From Ornithinibacillus bavariensis (lineage in GTDB: Bacteria > Bacillota > Bacilli > Bacillales > Amphibacillaceae), in the NCBI RefSeq assembly GCF_050433565.1, contig NZ_JBNPWZ010000002.1:310001-374000 (forward strand): a DNA stretch of 64,000 nt, in the 5' to 3' direction. A program made the position numbers and the translations under genes. The notes below the pieces were generated by a model. The model was not told where the DNA came from. It searched no databases and worked only from the letters and a program-made list of their open reading frames with translations. Positions 17,195 to 26,016 of this stretch are shown here, in pieces; position 1 is the stretch's first letter; each line of letters opens with the position of its first letter.

Positions 17195-18364
17195 TTATTC
17201 TTCTTGATAAGCATAATAAGCACTAATTAACGTTTTCGCTGCAATAGGCATTGCTCGTTCATCGAAATCAAAGTGTGGATGGTGGTGTGGATAACGATTT
17301 CCTGCCTTCTCTGCACCTGTGAAGAAAAATGCTCCTGGCTTCTCAAGTAAATAATAGGCAAAATCCTCTCCACCCATAACAGGAATTATTTCTTCCACCG
17401 TTTCAACTTCAGCAAGTTTTTGACTAACCTTCATTACTAATTCAGCTTCTTTATCATGGTTAATCACTGGCGGATAGCCTTTTTCATAGTTAAATGTGTA
17501 GTTGCATCCATTGGCTATACAAATTCCTTTAATAATTTTCTCCATTTCTTTAATTATTCTATCTTGGATCTCCGTATTCAAATAACGCACAGTACCTATT
17601 AATCTAGCTGTATCTGCAATAATATTGAAAGCATTACCCGCCTCAAAAATGCCTACTGTTATAACTGCTGTCTCTAGTGGGTCTAGTCTTCGGCTGATTA
17701 TTTGTTGTAACTGTGTAACGATTTGCGATCCGATGACAATGGAATCCTTTGTTTCATGAGGATAGGCACCGTGTCCCCCTTGGCCTTGTATAATAATCTC
17801 AAACCGATCCGCTCCAGCCATTAGAACTCCCTTAGCTGTTTGAATAACACCAAGAGGGGTAGTGGCCCATAAATGGGTGCCAAAAACGGCATCAACATCT
17901 TTTAAGGCTCCAGCATCAATCATCGGTTTGGCGCCCCCTGGTGCATATTCCTCGGCATGCTGATGAAGAAACACAATGGTACCAGGTAGTTCTTCTTGAT
18001 AGGATTTCATAACCTTTGCTAAATATAGTAGAGTTGAGGTGTGTCCATCATGTCCACAAGCATGCATCACCCCATCAATTTTAGATTTATATGGCACATC
18101 CTTTTCGTCTTGAATTGGTAGAGCATCGAAATCGGCTCGTAGTGCAATGGTTTTTCCAGGCTTCCTTCCTTTTAATGTAGCAACAATACCGTTACCACCT
18201 ACATTTTTTTGATATGGAATACCTATTTTCTCGTAAAAATCCGCTATGTACTTCGCTGTTTTAAATTCCTTGAAGGAGAGTTCTGGATATTGATGGAGAT
18301 ACCGTCGAGTTTCAACCATCTCAGGATATACAGCATCAATCGCATTATGTATTTCTTGTAGCAT
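17195..18364 (-). CDS. yhaA: YhaA, M20-family N-acyl-amino-acid amidohydrolase
   Basis: The 389-residue peptidase M20 has the metal-binding ACGHDGHTST and QHAEEYAPGGA segments, a dimerisation domain in the middle (GQGGHGAYPHETKDSI) and the C-terminal GGEDFAYYL motif. These enzymes remove acyl groups from amino acids or hydrolyse aminoacyl derivatives in the cytoplasm. The exact substrate is not evident. The start has AAAAGGGG. It follows ecsAB as yhaA does in B. subtilis. Confidence 0.9.
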   Translation of the reverse strand: MLQEIHNAIDAVYPEMVETRRYLHQYPELSFKEFKTAKYIADFYEKIGIPYQKNVGGNGIVATLKGRKPGKTIALRADFDALPIQDEKDVPYKSKIDGVMHACGHDGHTSTLLYLAKVMKSYQEELPGTIVFLHQHAEEYAPGGAKPMIDAGALKDVDAVFGTHLWATTPLGVIQTAKGVLMAGADRFEIIIQGQGGHGAYPHETKDSIVIGSQIVTQLQQIISRRLDPLETAVITVGIFEAGNAFNIIADTARLIGTVRYLNTEIQDRIIKEMEKIIKGICIANGCNYTFNYEKGYPPVINHDKEAELVMKVSQKLAEVETVEEIIPVMGGEDFAYYLLEKPGAFFFTGAEKAGNRYPHHHPHFDFDERAMPIAAKTLISAYYAYQEE

Positions 18365-18474
18365 TACTCCACCCCTTTTCTTTTTTACTATTATATATGA
18401 AAAAATGATTTTTAATAATGATTAAATAGGCTATCATGGTAATTAAGAATACATAGTAATGGGAGGATTAGTAT

Positions 18475-19113
18475 TTGGCTCAGCGGAAAATTATCTCTGT
18501 AATTTTCTTTATCATGGTAATAATGATGATTGGCGTATGGATCATGGATATTATTCATGGGAAAGTACCTTATATTGACCAGATGTCAAGAGAGCTAGTT
18601 CATAGGCTCGCTCATACTGAAATATATTATTTTTTCCTTTCTGTAACGAATCTAGGCTCTAAAGAGTTTGTCTATCCTTTTGCTGGTATCATGGCAATTG
18701 TTCTCATCGTTATATATAGAGATTGGCTCCCAGGAATATTATATTTTACAGCTATTTGTGTGACACATGAATTAAATGGGGTGTTCAAATTATTCATCCA
18801 TCGAGAGAGACCTACTATACTAGTAGCAGCAAATGCAGTGGGGGAGAGTTTTCCATCAGGACATGCAATGGTTTCGATTGTCTGCTATGGTCTCCTGGCA
18901 TATTTTCTAGTACAAAAGATAAAATCGAAAATGATATCATTTACAATTCAAGTATTTTTTGCATTTGTCACATTTTTAATTGGCATTAGTAGGTATGTGA
19001 TTAATGTTCATTATTTAACAGATGTGATAGCAGGATTCGTGTTTGGGTATATGTGCATGGTAAGTGTTATCTATTTCTTTGAATATATCCAAAAAAAGAG
19101 ATATCCGTCTTGA
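18475..19113 (+). CDS. PAP2-family membrane phosphatase
   Basis: The 212-residue protein has about six membrane helices and the three acid-phosphatase motifs: KLFIHRERP, SFPSGHAM and SRYVINVHYLTDVIAG. Members dephosphorylate undecaprenyl diphosphate, phosphatidylglycerol phosphate or related lipids at the outer face of the membrane. The start is TTG, eight bases after GGGAGG. It precedes an envelope-stress-type operon, which fits a cell-envelope role, but the substrate is unknown. Confidence 0.9.
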   Translation: MAQRKIISVIFFIMVIMMIGVWIMDIIHGKVPYIDQMSRELVHRLAHTEIYYFFLSVTNLGSKEFVYPFAGIMAIVLIVIYRDWLPGILYFTAICVTHELNGVFKLFIHRERPTILVAANAVGESFPSGHAMVSIVCYGLLAYFLVQKIKSKMISFTIQVFFAFVTFLIGISRYVINVHYLTDVIAGFVFGYMCMVSVIYFFEYIQKKRYPS

Positions 19114-19205
19114 GACGGAGTGAAAAGCATTCCAGAGATGGTTTTTCCATTCTCCAAAATTGTCTACTATATAGTTAACAACCTTAGGAGAAGGGAGCAT
19201 TTAAA

Positions 19206-20465
19206 ATGAATGCTGTTGTAAAGAAAGAGAATGTGAAGGTCCCCATATTTCATAATCGTAACTTTGTTCTACTATTAATAAGTGCGATATTTTCATCACC
19301 AGGTTATTTTGTATATTTAATAGGTACGGAATGGCTGATGCTAAGCATTACAGATAATCGTTTTTATTTTGGGATGTTGTTTTTTGTAGCAGCCATTCCA
19401 CGATTGATTCTACTTGTTGTCGGAGGATTATTTGCGGATCGGCTGAATAAACGTACTATTTTATTCTGGTCTGACTTTTCTAGGGCATTATTAATTGGAA
19501 TATTAATTTTACTAATTTGGACTGATTCTGTAGCTGTTTGGCATTTGTTGGTGTTATCTGGATTATTTGGAATATCTGATGCTTTTAGTTATCCAGCAAT
19601 GAATTCATTAGTTCCGACATTACTAGAAGACGATCAGCTACAACGTGGAAATTCATTTATACAGATGACAAATCAAATAAGTCCAATTTTGGGTCCTGCT
19701 TTAGGTGGTACATTAATTGCATTATTAGGATTTGCTGGTGTTTATTCCGTAGCGTTTGTCATGTTATTTATTTCTTCTTTAGCAGTATTGTTCATTCGTT
19801 TGAAGATAGAAAGGCAGGAGGAGCTTAGAAAGCCTGCACCACTAACCGATTTAAAGGAAGGATTTCAATATGCGCGGAAGAACGAACTTGTTATTTCAGT
19901 TGTAATCATGGCGTTTTTCCTAAACTTCTTTTTCTCTGGACCAATAGCAATTGGAATGCCGGTTATTGTTAAGGATGTATTTGACGGAAATGCAGCAAGC
20001 CTCGCAACGATTCAGACATCGATGGGTGTTGGTGCACTAGCAGGAGCAATCTTACTCGCTAGCTGGAAATTAAAGAGACCAGGTAAAGCAGTAATTATGA
20101 GTTTAATTGGGTTAGGAATATCGTTTAGTATAACTGGGCTATCTGTTAACACTTTTATGATGGCAGGACTTGTTGCCCTTATGTCAGTACTGACGCAAAT
20201 TATCAATATACCTTTAATTACCATGCTACAGCAAACTACGGAAAAGCATATGCTAGGTAGAATGATGAGTATGTTTATGACCGTTTCGACTGGATTGACT
20301 CCAGTATCCTATATTGTTACATCATCCTTAATTGCAGCAAATGTATCAATACAAGCGATTATTGTTGTTAGTGGTTTAGTTGTAACATTAATTGCCGTTT
20401 ATAACTTATTAAAAAATAAAAAGTTACTTAGCTTTACATTATCACAAGGGAGAGAACAAGGGTGA
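19206..20465 (+). CDS. MFS transporter, MDR-type
   Basis: The 419-residue protein has 12 predicted membrane helices, the MFS loop motif GGLFADRLNKRT after helix 2 and PALGGTLIALLG in the first half. It resembles the MFS_3/enterobactin-exporter-like exporters. Its stop codon overlaps the start of the liaF-like gene by four bases, so it is the first gene of that operon and may export a toxic compound sensed by the system. The substrate cannot be read from sequence. Confidence 0.88.
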   Translation: MNAVVKKENVKVPIFHNRNFVLLLISAIFSSPGYFVYLIGTEWLMLSITDNRFYFGMLFFVAAIPRLILLVVGGLFADRLNKRTILFWSDFSRALLIGILILLIWTDSVAVWHLLVLSGLFGISDAFSYPAMNSLVPTLLEDDQLQRGNSFIQMTNQISPILGPALGGTLIALLGFAGVYSVAFVMLFISSLAVLFIRLKIERQEELRKPAPLTDLKEGFQYARKNELVISVVIMAFFLNFFFSGPIAIGMPVIVKDVFDGNAASLATIQTSMGVGALAGAILLASWKLKRPGKAVIMSLIGLGISFSITGLSVNTFMMAGLVALMSVLTQIINIPLITMLQQTTEKHMLGRMMSMFMTVSTGLTPVSYIVTSSLIAANVSIQAIIVVSGLVVTLIAVYNLLKNKKLLSFTLSQGREQG

Positions 20466-21226
20466 AAATTGGATTCTTTCGATTTCTAATAGCCGTATTA
20501 CTAATTGGCTTTGGTGTCGTTTTAGTTTTAGAAAATATAGGTGTAATGGATTTTAACGGAAGAGACGCTTGGGGGTATATTTATCCTTCATTATTTATCC
20601 TTTTTGGAATAAAATGGATGATAGACCGCATGAAGCATCGTGGTGGAAGCTACGCCTGGGGATCATTCTTCTTCATCTTTGGATCATTGCTTTTATTGGA
20701 CCGATTTGACATAATCACTTTTACCTTTGGTGATGTATTTAAGTTATGGCCACTTCTAATTATCTATTTTGGCTTTCAATTTATCGGAAATTCGTTTAAA
20801 CCAAAGGTAATAATTCAGAAAAAGGGTAATCATGAAGAAGTAATTGATGCCGAATATAGTAATAGTTCTTTTTTTACAGTAGGAAATCATGAGTTTAATA
20901 AGCCGAACTGGAAAGTAGAGCCTACAACAATTAAGACATTGGCGGGGGATTTCTATTATGATTTCTCTAAAGCATATATACCTGAAAAGGAAATTCCAAT
21001 TACTGTTAATGCACTTGCTGGCGATGTGCATATCTTAATACCTGAAAACATAGAATTCCAAATTAAGGCATCAGTTAAAGCGGGAGATATTGATATTGTT
21101 GGTCAAACTGTTGATGGCATTAATCGATCTCTCAGTTATGTAACACCTAATTATGATACTGCAACAAGAAAATTAAACTTCACATTAAAATTAAAGGCTG
21201 GATCAATACGAGTTGATCTTGTATAG
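20462..21226 (+). CDS. LiaF-like membrane protein
   Basis: The 254-residue protein starts with four short hydrophobic segments (residues 5-100) of the LiaI/LiaF transmembrane type (FRFLIAVLLIGFGVVLVLEN, YIYPSLFILFGIKWMID). A C-terminal beta-rich LiaF domain (KTLAGDFYYDFSKAYIPEKE, NALAGDVHILIPENIE) follows. LiaF inhibits the LiaS kinase in B. subtilis. The start is GTG, overlapping the MFS stop. It is followed by the kinase and regulator genes in the usual F-S-R order. Confidence 0.88.
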   Translation: MKIGFFRFLIAVLLIGFGVVLVLENIGVMDFNGRDAWGYIYPSLFILFGIKWMIDRMKHRGGSYAWGSFFFIFGSLLLLDRFDIITFTFGDVFKLWPLLIIYFGFQFIGNSFKPKVIIQKKGNHEEVIDAEYSNSSFFTVGNHEFNKPNWKVEPTTIKTLAGDFYYDFSKAYIPEKEIPITVNALAGDVHILIPENIEFQIKASVKAGDIDIVGQTVDGINRSLSYVTPNYDTATRKLNFTLKLKAGSIRVDLV

Positions 21227-21237
21227 GGGGATATGAG

Positions 21238-22275
21238 GTGAAGAAACGGTTTTCCAGTATCCGATATAGTTATATTGTGTCACATCTTAATGGGTTGTTT
21301 TTAACCTTTGTGACGATATTAGCAATTTTACTATCAATTTTTGTGTTAATTAGCCCTAAATGGCTAACAGCAAATAGTATTTTTCTATTTATCGGACTTT
21401 ATATTGTTATTGCTTTTTTCGTTTCCATTTATGTTGGCTTTCGTTCCAGTGGTGATTTAAAACAGAAGATGGATTATCTCTCTGTTCTTATTACCCAGTA
21501 TGCGAATGGAAATTATCAATCTCGCATCTATATTGATGAAGGAGATGAGCTTAATAGAATTGGAAAAGAATTAAACGAGCTTGGGGAGAAGTTACAGAAT
21601 CAAGTGAAATCTTTACAAAGGTTGGCAGATGAAAATGCCGAGCTTGCAAAATCAGCACATAAATCCGCTGTGATTGAAGAGAGACAGCGAATAGCCAGGG
21701 ATTTGCATGATGCAGTAAGTCAACAGTTGTTTGCATTAGCAATGATGTCCGAAGCTGCAATAAGGCAAATTGAAAACAATCCTGCCCTTGCTAAGGAGCA
21801 AATGATTGAAGTAGCAAGTGCTGCTAATCAGGCACAAACAGAAATGAGGGCATTATTACTCCATCTAAGACCTGTTCATTTATCAGGGAACCCATTACCA
21901 ATAGGGATTAAGAAGCTTGTTGAAGAACTACAACAAAAATCGCAAATCCGCTTTCAAGTTTCCATTGAGGATACACTAAAACTACCCGCTGTAACGGAAG
22001 AGCATGTATTTCGTATCATTCAAGAATCCTTATCCAATATACTCCGTCATGCCTATGCAACCGAGGTGAAGATCGAAGCAAATAAAAAGGGTGAAGAGTT
22101 ATTCCTCCATATTGCCGATAATGGCAAAGGCTTTGACTTACTACAGGATCAGGAGAAGAAGACTTCCTATGGCTTAAAAACCATGAAAGAAAGAAGTGAA
22201 GAGCTTGGCGGTACTTTCACAATTCGATCTAATGTCGATGAAGGAACATATATTGATATACGGATACCTTGTTAA
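21238..22275 (+). CDS. LiaS/VraS-like sensor histidine kinase
   Basis: The 345-residue protein has two N-terminal membrane helices (about 21-38 and 46-67) with a very short extracellular loop, a HAMP-like linker, a HisKA_3 dimerisation domain with the phospho-acceptor in ARDLHDAVSQQLF (His 157), and a HATPase domain (IADNGKGFDL, YGLKTMKERSEELGG). The short sensor loop marks an intramembrane-sensing kinase that relies on LiaF. The start is GTG after GGGGGATATGAG. Confidence 0.92.
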   Translation: MKKRFSSIRYSYIVSHLNGLFLTFVTILAILLSIFVLISPKWLTANSIFLFIGLYIVIAFFVSIYVGFRSSGDLKQKMDYLSVLITQYANGNYQSRIYIDEGDELNRIGKELNELGEKLQNQVKSLQRLADENAELAKSAHKSAVIEERQRIARDLHDAVSQQLFALAMMSEAAIRQIENNPALAKEQMIEVASAANQAQTEMRALLLHLRPVHLSGNPLPIGIKKLVEELQQKSQIRFQVSIEDTLKLPAVTEEHVFRIIQESLSNILRHAYATEVKIEANKKGEELFLHIADNGKGFDLLQDQEKKTSYGLKTMKERSEELGGTFTIRSNVDEGTYIDIRIPC

Positions 22276-22317
22276 AAAATATGATAGTAAATGAATATGA
22301 GGGGGAGGGAATGGTAA

Positions 22318-22956
22318 ATGATTCGAGTTGCTGTAGTAGATGATCATGAAATAGTGCGAAAAGGGATTATCGCCTATTTAAATACAGATCCAGAAATCGA
22401 AGTAATTGGTCAAGCTGATAGTGGGAATGAAGGGGCGAAATTAATACTCCGTGAAAGACCAGAAGTGGTGCTTATGGATTTGATGATGGATGATGGTACA
22501 GGTATTGATGCTACTAAACAAGTAATGAAAGAATATCCAGCTTGTAAAATTATTATTCTTACTAGTTTTTATGATGATAAACAAGTATTCCCTGCATTAG
22601 AGGCTGGCGCTTTTAGTTATTTATTAAAGACCTCGTCAGCAGATGAAATTGTTTCCGCTATAAAGAAAGCGGCGAAAGGTGAAAATGTTATAGAGCCAAA
22701 GGTTGCTAGTAAAATGATGACCAGTTTTCGAAAAGAACAGCGTAAACCACATGATGAATTAACAGATCGTGAGATGGAAGTTCTTTTATGTATTGGAAAT
22801 GGGATGACAAATCAAGAGATTAGTGAACAATTGTATATCGGCATTAAGACTGTAAAAACGCATGTAAGTAATATTTTGGCAAAACTTGAGGTGCATGATA
22901 GAACACAGGCAGCAGTTTATGTGCACAAAAATCATCTTTTGAAGCAAGAGGGGTAA
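22318..22956 (+). CDS. LiaR/VraR-like response regulator
   Basis: The 212-residue NarL-type regulator has a receiver domain with phospho-acceptor Asp 54 (VVLMDLMMDDG) and a C-terminal LuxR-type helix-turn-helix (LTDREMEVLLCIGNGMTNQEISEQL). It is the cognate regulator of the preceding kinase. The stop codon lies inside the loop of the operon terminator. Confidence 0.93.
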   Translation: MIRVAVVDDHEIVRKGIIAYLNTDPEIEVIGQADSGNEGAKLILRERPEVVLMDLMMDDGTGIDATKQVMKEYPACKIIILTSFYDDKQVFPALEAGAFSYLLKTSSADEIVSAIKKAAKGENVIEPKVASKMMTSFRKEQRKPHDELTDREMEVLLCIGNGMTNQEISEQLYIGIKTVKTHVSNILAKLEVHDRTQAAVYVHKNHLLKQEG

Positions 22957-22977
22957 GCCCTCTTTTTTGTTTTTTGT
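22946..22977 (+). terminator. Terminator overlapping the liaR-like stop codon
   Basis: AAGAGGG and CCCTCTT enclose the TAA stop codon region and are followed by TTTTGTTTTTT. Confidence 0.9.
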
Positions 22978-23001
22978 AAAAATTCCTAGTATAATACTAG
23001 G
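22968..23001 (+). promoter_or_regulatory. Putative bdbC promoter with a palindromic -10 region
   Basis: TTGTTT (in the terminator T-run) and TATAAT are 17 bases apart. The -10 box sits in the centre of a 17-base palindrome, CCTAGTATAATACTAGG (22985-23001), a possible repressor site. Confidence 0.5.
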
Positions 23002-23034
23002 GAAAAATCAAAACAAGGGTGAGGAGATTCCTAA

Positions 23035-23463
23035 ATGAATCAAACGAAAAAACAAGAAAATATCTTGCTTGGAATATGGGGTATAGCAATTATTGCTACA
23101 GCAGGTAGTTTGTTTTATTCGGAAGTGATGGGATATGAACCATGTGAGCTATGCTGGTACCAGCGGATATTAATGTATCCACTCATCGTGATCTACGGTA
23201 CCGCAATACTAAAGAAAAATATATCCATAGCACTTCCGGGGTTAATTATGAGCGGAATAGGCATGTGTGTTTCTACATATCATTATCTAATTCAGAAATT
23301 ACCAGCTCTAAGTGAAACTGGTGGAGCTTGTGGACTTGTTCCTTGTAACTTTCAATATGTGAATTATTTTGGTTTTATAACCATTCCATTTTTGGCAGGG
23401 ACAGCCTTTATTTTGATTTTTGTTTTACATATACTATTAATTAAACAGGCTAGGGGGAAATAA
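23035..23463 (+). CDS. bdbC: BdbC-like DsbB-family disulfide oxidoreductase
   Basis: The 142-residue protein has four membrane helices and the two DsbB cysteine pairs: CELC (Cys 37, 40) after helix 1 and Cys 99/Cys 104 in the second outer loop (ACGLVPC). It reoxidises a thiol-disulfide partner outside the membrane using quinone. The start has GTGAGGAG. The partner gene follows two bases after its stop. Confidence 0.9.
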   Translation: MNQTKKQENILLGIWGIAIIATAGSLFYSEVMGYEPCELCWYQRILMYPLIVIYGTAILKKNISIALPGLIMSGIGMCVSTYHYLIQKLPALSETGGACGLVPCNFQYVNYFGFITIPFLAGTAFILIFVLHILLIKQARGK

Positions 23464-23465
23464 CC

Positions 23466-23948
23466 ATGCAAAAGAAAATGCTCATTATTATCGGTGTTAT
23501 TGTCGTGTTATTTTTTGCTTTATATTTTGTGATAGATTATAAAAATGATAAAGCTTTAGAAGCAAATAACCCATATGGAACGACTGATTTGGAACAAGCA
23601 ACAATTGACCAATTAAAAGATCCAAACTACGATAATCAAATTTTGCCTAAAGATTTAATAGCAGAAGTTGAGAGTGGAAAGCCAATGACAGTTTATTACT
23701 ACAGCCCAACTTGTGTTTACTGTCAAAAAACAACACCATATTTAGCCCCGCTAGCTAAGAAAATGAATGTTGATATGAAAAAGCTAAATCTGTTAGAATT
23801 TTCTACTGCCGTTCCCCAATTTGGGATTAAGTCAACACCAACTCTTGTCTATTATGAGGATGGTAAAGAGGTACGTCGATTAGAGGGGCAAAAAACAGAA
23901 GAGGAATATAAAGCGTTTTTTGAGGAATATGTGCTAAAGAACAAGTAG
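23466..23948 (+). CDS. Membrane-anchored thioredoxin-like protein
   Basis: The 160-residue protein has one N-terminal membrane anchor (residues 5-23) and an outward-facing thioredoxin fold with CVYC (Cys 83, 86) and a cis-Pro loop (KSTPTLVYY). It lacks the helical insertion of DsbA/BdbD proteins. Paired with bdbC, it probably acts as the direct thiol oxidase or isomerase, but the standard BdbC partner is the DsbA-like BdbD, so the pairing is unusual. GGGGG in bdbC supplies the ribosome-binding site. Confidence 0.88.
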   Translation: MQKKMLIIIGVIVVLFFALYFVIDYKNDKALEANNPYGTTDLEQATIDQLKDPNYDNQILPKDLIAEVESGKPMTVYYYSPTCVYCQKTTPYLAPLAKKMNVDMKKLNLLEFSTAVPQFGIKSTPTLVYYEDGKEVRRLEGQKTEEEYKAFFEEYVLKNK

Positions 23949-23953
23949 CATGT

Positions 23954-24009
23954 GAAGAGACAGACACCTAAACAACAAAAGGTTAAGGTGCTGTCTCTTC
24001 TATTCTTTT
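23954..24009. terminator. Bidirectional terminator between the bdbC operon and hmoB
   Basis: GAAGAGACAG(A)CACCT pairs with AGGTGCTGTCTCTTC, and T-rich bases follow. Confidence 0.9.
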
Positions 24010-24018
24010 AGAAACATG

Positions 24019-24504
24019 TCAGTCTTTTTCAATCATATTGTATGTATGGACAAAAGGGCGATCTGCGAAGTAAGCAGGTGGTTTGATATTGACATGTGAC
24101 TTTTGGAAGTCTGTTGAGTTTTTCCACTGCTCGTAGCTCACCTTAGATTGCCATTGGGTAAGTACAACATATGTATTACCTTTCCTAGGCTTTAATAGAC
24201 GGAATGCTTGGAATCCATCATAATGTTCAGCCGCATGCTTTCTTTTCTTAAAGTTATCTTCAAAGACAGGTCTACCTTCATCTGTAACAGGGATATGATT
24301 CATGACAATATACCCCTTATCTCTTATTTCTCCTGTTTGAATGATAATTTCATATTCTCTCCCAGCAACAAATAGTTTTTTGTTACCTTCATAATATGCA
24401 ACATCATTGACAGAGCCAGACATAAAGTGAAAGCGTATAGAGGGATATTTCTCCTCTATTTTTTTTAGGAAATCAACTGTTCCATTTGTCATATAGGCAT
24501 TCAT
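24019..24504 (-). CDS. hmoB: HmoB-like heme-degrading monooxygenase
   Basis: The 161-residue protein has a variable N-terminal half and a C-terminal antibiotic-biosynthesis-monooxygenase fold (about 65-150). Asn 69, Trp 127 and His 137 match the Asn-Trp-His set of IsdG-type enzymes in spacing (58 and 10 residues). Such enzymes open the heme ring to release iron. The neighbouring hemEHY operon on the opposite strand is the same arrangement as yhgC near hemEHY in B. subtilis. Confidence 0.88.
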   Translation of the reverse strand: MNAYMTNGTVDFLKKIEEKYPSIRFHFMSGSVNDVAYYEGNKKLFVAGREYEIIIQTGEIRDKGYIVMNHIPVTDEGRPVFEDNFKKRKHAAEHYDGFQAFRLLKPRKGNTYVVLTQWQSKVSYEQWKNSTDFQKSHVNIKPPAYFADRPFVHTYNMIEKD

Positions 24505-24955
24505 ATAACCTCTCCCCTCTTTGTATTAATTATTATTTAGTAATGCCTATCATTTGGGTATTGTATTTAATTATCGTATAATATGTATGATGCAGACGTA
24601 AATAAGCGGCAGTCCAAATTGTTATTCTCTTCCTTTATTTTACCGAACTATGGTTGCAATTATAACAGAAACAATTAAAGAATGTTTACAAGTAATCACT
24701 CGCTTCTATAATGTTAGCTATTCGACAAAATTGGACATTATTTCCCAGGTAATAATAACATTGTTTCATTCTTATTCTGTAGTAATCGCAAATTAGACAA
24801 ATTCATGACAAAGTAGGTATCTTGCTATACATCAAACCTTTAAATAGGTATAGTAGAGGATGGAATTAATCGTATTTAGGACTAATTTTAAGTAATAGCA
24901 AATACATAAAGGAATAAGGAATGTTCACTGCTAGAACTTCCAAAAGGGTGAGAAA
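24505..24955. other. 451-bp intergenic region before hemE
   Basis: There is no convincing gene here. A promoter-like pair for the plus strand, TTGGGT and TATAAT with 17-base spacing, is at 24554-24582. The rest is AT-rich, and I found no strong hairpin or riboswitch-like fold by eye. In B. subtilis pbpF lies here, but no trace of it is readable. Confidence 0.5.
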
Positions 24956-25984
24956 ATGAAGCTAAATGACACTATTATTCGCGCTTATAAAGGTGAAGCA
25001 ACAAACTACACACCTGCTTGGTTTATGAGACAGGCGGGCAGATCACAGGCTGAATATCGCAAACTTAAGGAAAAATATTCTTTGTTTGAAATTACACATC
25101 AGCCCGAAATTTGTGCATATGTTACAAGATTACCTGTAGAAATGTACAATGTGGATGCTGCTATTCTGTATAAGGATATTATGTCTCCTTTACCTGCAAT
25201 AGGTATTGATGTAGACATTAAGGCAGGGATCGGACCAGTCATAGCAAATCCGATAAAGAGTTTTCACGATGTTGAAGCTTTAGGTACAATTGATCCTGAA
25301 AAGGATGTACCATATGTATTGGACACAATTAAGCTACTTACTACTGAACAGTTGACGGTTCCTCTTATTGGATTTAGTGGAGCACCTTTCACGATCGCAA
25401 GCTATTTAATTGAAGGTGGTCCATCGAAGAATTATGGCAAGACAAAAGCATTTATGTATGCTCATTCAGATGCCTGGTTTGCATTGATGGATAAGCTTGC
25501 AGATATGACGATTACTTATGTAAAGGCCCAAATTAAGGCTGGTGTTAAAGCAGTTCAAATCTTTGATTCATGGGTTGGCGCTTTAAATGCTAAGGATTAT
25601 CGTACTTATATAAAACCAGTCATGCATCGAATTTTTAGTGAACTACAAAATGAGGGTGTACCACTGATTATGTTCGGTGTTGGGGCAAGTCATCTTTTAT
25701 TAGAATGGAATGAGCTACCTCTCGATGTAATAGGTCTTGATTGGAGGACATCCATAAAAGAGGCAAGAGAGCTTGGAGTTACAAAGGTGTTACAAGGAAA
25801 TCTTGATCCAGCAATTTTACTAGCTGATTGGGTTACGATTGAATCGCGTACAAAAGAGATTCTTGATCAATCAATGAAAGATGGTCGTCATGTATTTAAT
25901 CTTGGACATGGTGTCACACCAGATATTCATCCAGAGACTTTGAAAAAACTTACAGATTTAATTCACACGTATTCAGCAAGATAA
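24956..25984 (+). CDS. hemE: HemE, uroporphyrinogen III decarboxylase
   Basis: The 342-residue enzyme has the family N-terminal motif PAWFMRQAGR (20-29), the active-site Asp in AAILYKDIM, and GFSGAPFTIASYLIEGG. It converts uroporphyrinogen III to coproporphyrinogen III in the cytoplasm. The start has AAGGGTGAG. It is the first gene of the hemE-hemH-hemY operon. Confidence 0.97.
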   Translation: MKLNDTIIRAYKGEATNYTPAWFMRQAGRSQAEYRKLKEKYSLFEITHQPEICAYVTRLPVEMYNVDAAILYKDIMSPLPAIGIDVDIKAGIGPVIANPIKSFHDVEALGTIDPEKDVPYVLDTIKLLTTEQLTVPLIGFSGAPFTIASYLIEGGPSKNYGKTKAFMYAHSDAWFALMDKLADMTITYVKAQIKAGVKAVQIFDSWVGALNAKDYRTYIKPVMHRIFSELQNEGVPLIMFGVGASHLLLEWNELPLDVIGLDWRTSIKEARELGVTKVLQGNLDPAILLADWVTIESRTKEILDQSMKDGRHVFNLGHGVTPDIHPETLKKLTDLIHTYSAR

Positions 25985-26016
25985 TAAATTAAAACTGACA
26001 TGAAGAGGTGTAGAAA

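Noticed and set aside
24505..24955. Riboswitch or small RNA before hemE
   Set aside because: No strong nested stems or terminator were found by eye; only a promoter-like pair is supported.
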